64,000 nucleotides of DNA from Oscarella lobularis (Eukaryota > Porifera > Homoscleromorpha > Homosclerophorida > Oscarellidae), in contig NC_089175.1 in assembly GCF_947507565.1 (NCBI RefSeq), positions 6,003,733 to 6,067,732 of the forward strand, given 5' to 3'. This document shows positions 60,301-64,000 of this stretch, piece by piece; positions within the stretch are counted from its first letter, which is position 1; the number at the start of each line of letters is the position of its first letter. The position numbers and the translations under genes are program-made. A model generated the notes under the pieces. It worked only from the letters and a program-made list of their open reading frames with translations, had not been told where the DNA came from and did not search any database.

Positions 60301-63300
60301 TACGATCGCAGTAGAAACCCGGGTCGCATAAATAGCAATCGCTGCTTTTTTCAAGTCCAACGTCATTGCTGAACGTTCCGAGCGGACAATCTGTGGGCGT
60401 AACTGTTCCAATAGGGCAATATTTCGTTGCTGGACATATATCCGCTATGCCGGCTCCCTGATTAGGTGACGGCGATTCGGCGCCGCTTACGCAATAGTAG
60501 CCGGCAGCGCAGAAATCAACGGGATCAGTCAATCCTTCGCGATCGCAATACTTTCCAGCTGAACAGTCTGTGCACTGAGTCGCATTTTCCAAGTTCGTTC
60601 GATTGCTAAACGTTCCGATGGGACACGGATATTGCGTCGCATATTCTGTTTGGGGTGGGCAGTAGAAACCCGCCGGACAGTCTGAGCTGTTGTAAAAGAC
60701 AACTGGTGCAAAACGCTTGTCGCAGTAGAATCCGCCTGGGCAGACTTTGCACACGGCGCCTCGTACTTCGTCCTGATAGAATCCCGATTCGCATCGTAGC
60801 GGCGCGCCGCTTCCGCGCGGACAAAAGTGGCCTTTGGGACACGGAAAATTCACCGGCGACCTTTGATGCTGTCCGCCGGGGCAATAGTAACCCGAATCGC
60901 ACTTTCCCGACGGATCAGCGAGACCTTCGCTTCCGCAAAAGAACCCGCGAGGACACGACTTGCAATTCGCTTCTTCAGTGTTCCCTGTAGCATTCGAATA
61001 CGTTCCCAATGAGCATTTCTTCGGTACGCTCGTCCCGTTGGGACAGTAGTGACCCTCCCAGCAAATGTCGCCCGTCACGCCGTCAAGCGGATCGGCGAAA
61101 ATCGCTTCTAGAGTGCAGAAATAACCCTCTGCGCATTCTCCTGTAGGCGCGGCGAGTTTCTCCTCCGCGCAGTACTTTCCCCCGTCGCACGAGATCGGAT
61201 TCGGCGATCCTTTAGGACAATAGAAACCGCGATCGCACGAGCCTCCGCTTCGAGACGAATTCCCCGGCGTCGCTGTCACCGCACCGCCTGTGCAATACCA
61301 GCCCTCGCGACAGAGTCCCGACGACGATGCTAATCCTTCGCCAGCGCAATATTCCCCAGCCGGACACTCCAAACAATCAATAATACTTTGTCTTTCCGTG
61401 ACGTTATTATAGGTGCCTTCAGGACACGAATACTCGTTTCTTCTCGACGTGTTTCTCGGGCAGTAGTGACCGACCGGACAGGGGAATTCCCCGTAATAGA
61501 TCGTCGCTTCGGGGCAATAAAATCCGCTCGGGCAAACGTGACATTCGGCTAAGCCGGTCGTATTAGCGAACGATCCGGCGGGACACGGACGCGGCAGCGT
61601 CGATCCGCGCGGACAGAAATGTCCCAGCGTGCACGGAGCTCCTCTTCCCGTCTGTCCGCCGTCGATCGGACACACCAACGTGTCGTTGACTCGTGAACTG
61701 TTATAGCCCGTCGGATCGGGTCGATCCATTCGAAATTCGCAATAGTAGCCGGGATCGCATTCCGCCGTCGGTTCGGTGAGATTCAAGCCGCGGCAGTACG
61801 ATCCTCCGTCGCACGGCGTGCAATCGCTTTCGCTTTCGGCGCCCACTCCGGCCTTATACGTTCCTGATGGACATGAACGCCAATCGAAACCCGTTCCACG
61901 CGGACAATAGTATCCTTCCGGGCAGAGAGCGGTTTTCAAGCCGTTTATGCAATACCAGCCGGATGGGCACGTATAGCAAACGGACGCCTGTTCGTGATCG
62001 GTGAACGTTCCGTTACTACACGGAATTGGTAAAGCCGTTCCCTCAGGACAGTGATGACCGATAGTGCAATTAAATTGACTCGGATTCGCGATTTTCTGAC
62101 CGGCAGGACAATGATATCCCGCAGCGCAATTTCCCGTCGGTGACGTCAAATTCAAACTGTCGCAATATTTCCCAGCCGAGCACGTGGTGCACTCCGACCA
62201 GGCTTTGAGACCTTCTAACGGACTATACGTTCCGCGTGGGCAAGCCGTCGGCTTAGCGGAACCCGTCGGACAAAAGAATCCAGCGGGGCAAACGCGATCC
62301 GTTCTCACGCGCGATCCGCCGGGGCAATAGTAGCCCGCCTTGCACGATCCCGTCACGTTGACGAGACCCGGCGTGCCGCAGTAGAATCCCGCTTTGCACG
62401 ACGAACACTGCGAGTCGTTCGACAGTCCCACGAGATTGCTGAACGTTCCGATCGGACATAAACTCGGCTCTTCGCTTCCTTCCGGACAGAATCGTCCCGA
62501 CGGACAAATATCCGCGTCGTCGCCCTGCGTCGGCGACGTGCTGTTCGCTCGACGTCGGCAGAAGTAGCCGGCCGTGCACGGGAGAGCGGGAGCCGTGAGA
62601 CCGGTTAAGTGGCATAGGAAACCGGGATCGCAGTCGCTGCATTGATTTCTTTCGCGTAGTCCCGTCGAGTTGCTGTACGATCCTTCGGGGCAGGGGAAGT
62701 CGCGGTAGTGTTTTGTGCGTGACGGGCAGTAGTAGCCGGCTGGGCATACGGATTCGTTCAATTTGACGTAGTCTATCGAATTGTCGCAATAGTAACCAGC
62801 GGGACATGTTTTGCAGTCGCCTCGGCCGACTCGGTCTTGATAATAGCCGTCGGCGCATCGCTGAGGTTGACTTGACCCCGCAACGCAGAAATGTCCAACG
62901 GGGCAGATGAATTCAGCCGGTTTCGATGTCTCGCTTCCTTCAGGGCAAGAGTACCCAACCGCGCAATTACCTGACGTCGTCGTGGCGTTGTACTCGTCGC
63001 AAAAGTGTCCTGGATCGCATTGTACGCAATCGCTCACATCCTGATTATACAGATCGGGAGAATAGGTGCCAGGTGGACACGGCTGAGCGACAGCGGTCGC
63101 ATTCCCGCAATAGAAACCAGCCGGACAAGGCGACCCCGTCACGTAATCAACCGGCGTTGCGGACGAAGATTTTCCAAAGCAAACGTATCCAGCACTGCAG
63201 TCGCCCGTTGGCACGGAAAGTTCAGCAAATTGACAAAACTGACCGCCGGGACACGGAATCGGCGCCCCGGAGCCTTCGGGGCAGTAATACCCGGGCGAAC

Positions 63301-64000
63301 AACGACCGCCGTCGGTCGTCGTATTCGGCGACGACGACCCGGACGTGCAATACCAGCCTTTCGAGCAATTTCCCGACGGAGCGGCGAGTCCTGATTGATC
63401 GCAATATTTTCCGGGCGAACATGGAACGCATCCGGAAGCGTTCGTCTGTTTTTCGGAGGGATTGAACGTACCTTCGGGACAGCTGAATTGAATATCATAT
63501 TCGGTTCCGTCAGGGCAATAGTGACCCTTCGGACACGGACGACTTTGGAATTCGGTTGAATTGGCGAGACAGTAGTATCCAGACGGACACGTTTTGCATT
63601 GAGATTGACGCTTGAGATCGTTGTACGTTCCAGGTTCGCAGCCAATGGGAGTCGATGAGCTCGCGGGGCAGTAGTGACCCTCGGGACACTCGCCACCTAT
63701 TCCTGTATAGTCACCAAGTCTGTAGCATTGATCGCTGCTGGAATTCGAAGACCCGTTCGCATTTTCATACGGTGTCGGATTAGGTCTGTCGACGCCTGAC
63801 GTGCAATAATAGCCCGGATCGCAGTTGCCGTCCGGCGAACTAAGACCGGCGACCTGACACACTCTTCCGCCGTCGCAATCCGTGCACTCGTCTCTCGCAC
63901 CGAGTCCGAGACGAGGATTATACGTTCCCGCTGGACACAACTTCCAGTCTAATCCAGTCCCAGCCGGACAGTAACGTCCCTTCGGACACGGCTGATAAGC
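38084..64000 (-). CDS. Giant single-pass surface protein: cysteine-rich repeats, TM, coiled-coil tail
   Basis: Partial gene; its 5' end lies beyond the right edge. Twenty exons were joined with matching phases: 64000-47756, 47692-47531, 47477-47418, 47368-47246, 47184-47067, 47012-46600, 46567-46379, 46329-45970, 45539-45402, 45338-42920, 42869-42284, 42231-41496, 41427-40903, 40791-40300, 40251-40088, 40033-39868, 39816-38887, 38834-38634, 38569-38430 and 38372-38084. They total about 8,150 residues. The ectodomain is more than 5,400 residues of CPxGxYC repeats (GCC2/GCC3 or ephrin-receptor-like), then smaller cysteine motifs and one membrane helix. The cytoplasmic part of about 2,350 residues holds DPxTG repeats, coiled coil and a C-terminal domain. 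I do not know a named family with this full layout. A tether between the extracellular space and the cytoskeleton is the natural guess. Confidence 0.85.
39300..42869 (-). other. Coiled-coil region of the giant protein
   Basis: More than 1,000 residues are dominated by Glu, Lys, Arg, Gln and Ala with heptad-like Leu spacing (for example EKQIAEQAQLEVQHRQALAE). This predicts a long helical rod on the cytoplasmic side. A Ser/Asp-rich interruption lies near 41850, and a Pro-rich hinge (QSPPPQPLPQPFP) lies near 39400. Seven exons share this character. Confidence 0.7.
42920..45338 (-). other. DPxTG / PIxxG repeat domain of the giant protein
   Basis: One 2.4-kb exon encodes about a dozen short units of the type DPVTGLPIPIEIGG, HPRTGKMVPIDG and DATTGRVVPIGG, in two groups split by a helical segment. 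They look like small beta-structured repeats, loosely recalling plakin repeats, but I cannot assign a family. The domain follows the membrane helix by about 170 residues and precedes the coiled coil. Confidence 0.6.
45583..45960. repeat. Intronic 51-bp minisatellite
   Basis: Seven to eight units, starting at 45591, 45639, 45690, 45741 and 45792 and decaying afterwards, share gtgaggagtagcctatgact and cataaataatactgaaaac. They fill the 430-nt intron between exons 45970-46329 and 45402-45539 of the giant gene. That intron is far longer than its neighbours because of them. Confidence 0.9.
46379..46567 (-). other. Transmembrane exon of the giant protein
   Basis: The exon encodes a short extracellular piece and then one strongly hydrophobic helix (WILIFSMVGGGIVLVFIMCI). 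The next exon continues with a basic stop-transfer stretch (GWKKVLYKNPKYR) and an acidic segment (EEDDEFWDYD). The intron before this exon is only 32 nt (46568-46599). Confidence 0.8.
46600..47692 (-). other. Juxtamembrane ectodomain exons of the giant protein
   Basis: Five small exons follow the repeat exon. They encode an EGF-like piece (CPCMPGYEVRDG), further cysteine motifs, a basic RRRRRR patch near 46917 that could be a protease site, and a folded-looking segment (RYDKDNLWNSNPNFDHGKFDE ... FTDSGTYAF) just before the membrane. A cleavable stalk next to the membrane is plausible. Confidence 0.55.
47756..64000 (-). repeat. Giant repeat exon with ~2.07-kb higher-order units
   Basis: The exon is open from the window edge to a donor at 47756 (CAG|gtatgt), 16,245 nt. 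The basic module is a cysteine motif such as CPxGxYCPxG...C with CxPCxxGxYC. A landmark, xTGxDWxxCPxGTY, recurs at about 63950, 61880, 59815, 57735, 55650, 53590 and 51545, with a diverged one near 49095. The first seven are spaced 2.05-2.08 kb (about 690 residues), so whole blocks of modules were duplicated. Blocks differ at the DNA level, so the duplications are not recent. The proteins in such repeats are typically secreted or ectodomains stabilised by many disulphides. Confidence 0.9.

Noticed and set aside
47789-63465. Dozens of Arg/Ser-rich frames on both strands inside the giant repeat exon
   Set aside because: They follow from the Cys/Gly/Pro codon bias of the real frame, carry no domains and are each much shorter than the 16-kb frame.

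Overview
The window is animal (metazoan) genomic DNA. Its genes are split by many very short introns (about 32-70 nt is common) with ordinary GT...AG borders. Several genes end near AATAAA signals, and a tRNA-like sequence has internal A and B boxes. The families are typical of animals: an ADAM metalloprotease, fibronectin type III (FN3) receptors, a TRP-type channel, an ankyrin-Roc-COR protein, claudin/PMP22-like tetraspans, a Frizzled-CRD-like secreted protein and giant cysteine-rich repeats. Compact genes with tiny introns and TTAATTAA-rich spacers would suit a sponge or another early-branching animal. That placement is inference, because no marker gene here settles it.

Layout. 0-0.9 kb: a telomere-like patch, a nested inverted repeat and a minus-strand tRNA-like gene. 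0.9-5.8 kb (+): an ankyrin-Roc-COR gene. 6-12.4 kb (+): four tandem claudin-like genes with shared promoter blocks, several visibly damaged, plus duplicated scraps of neighbouring DNA. 12.5-13.8 kb (+): a secreted protein with two Frizzled-CRD-like domains. 15.3-17.9 kb (+): an unrecognised multi-pass membrane protein. 18.3-27.3 kb (+): an ADAM with a Thr-rich stalk, then an FN3 array with one membrane span and NPxY motifs; these may be one gene or two. 27.3-32.2 kb: mostly repeats and poorly coding DNA with weak gene candidates. 32.4-35.9 kb (-): a TRPC-like channel. 36.1-37.9 kb: three small genes.

38.1-64.0 kb (-): a single giant gene fills the rest and runs off the right edge. Twenty exons could be joined with consistent reading phases, giving about 8,150 residues inside the window. 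One uninterrupted exon of at least 16.2 kb encodes more than 5,400 residues of CPxGxYC-type (GCC2/GCC3, ephrin-receptor-like) repeats. These are arranged in higher-order blocks of about 2.07 kb. After them come a juxtamembrane region, one transmembrane helix, a cytoplasmic domain of DPxTG/PIxxG repeats, a very long charged coiled coil and a conserved-looking C-terminal domain with an HxxxH sequence that lacks the catalytic Glu. This gene is the most striking object in the window and looks like a giant cell-surface protein tied to an internal filament-like tail.

Many of the genes encode surface or secreted proteins (claudin-like, CRD-like, multi-pass, ADAM/FN3, giant receptor). Nothing in the sequence shows that they act in one pathway.
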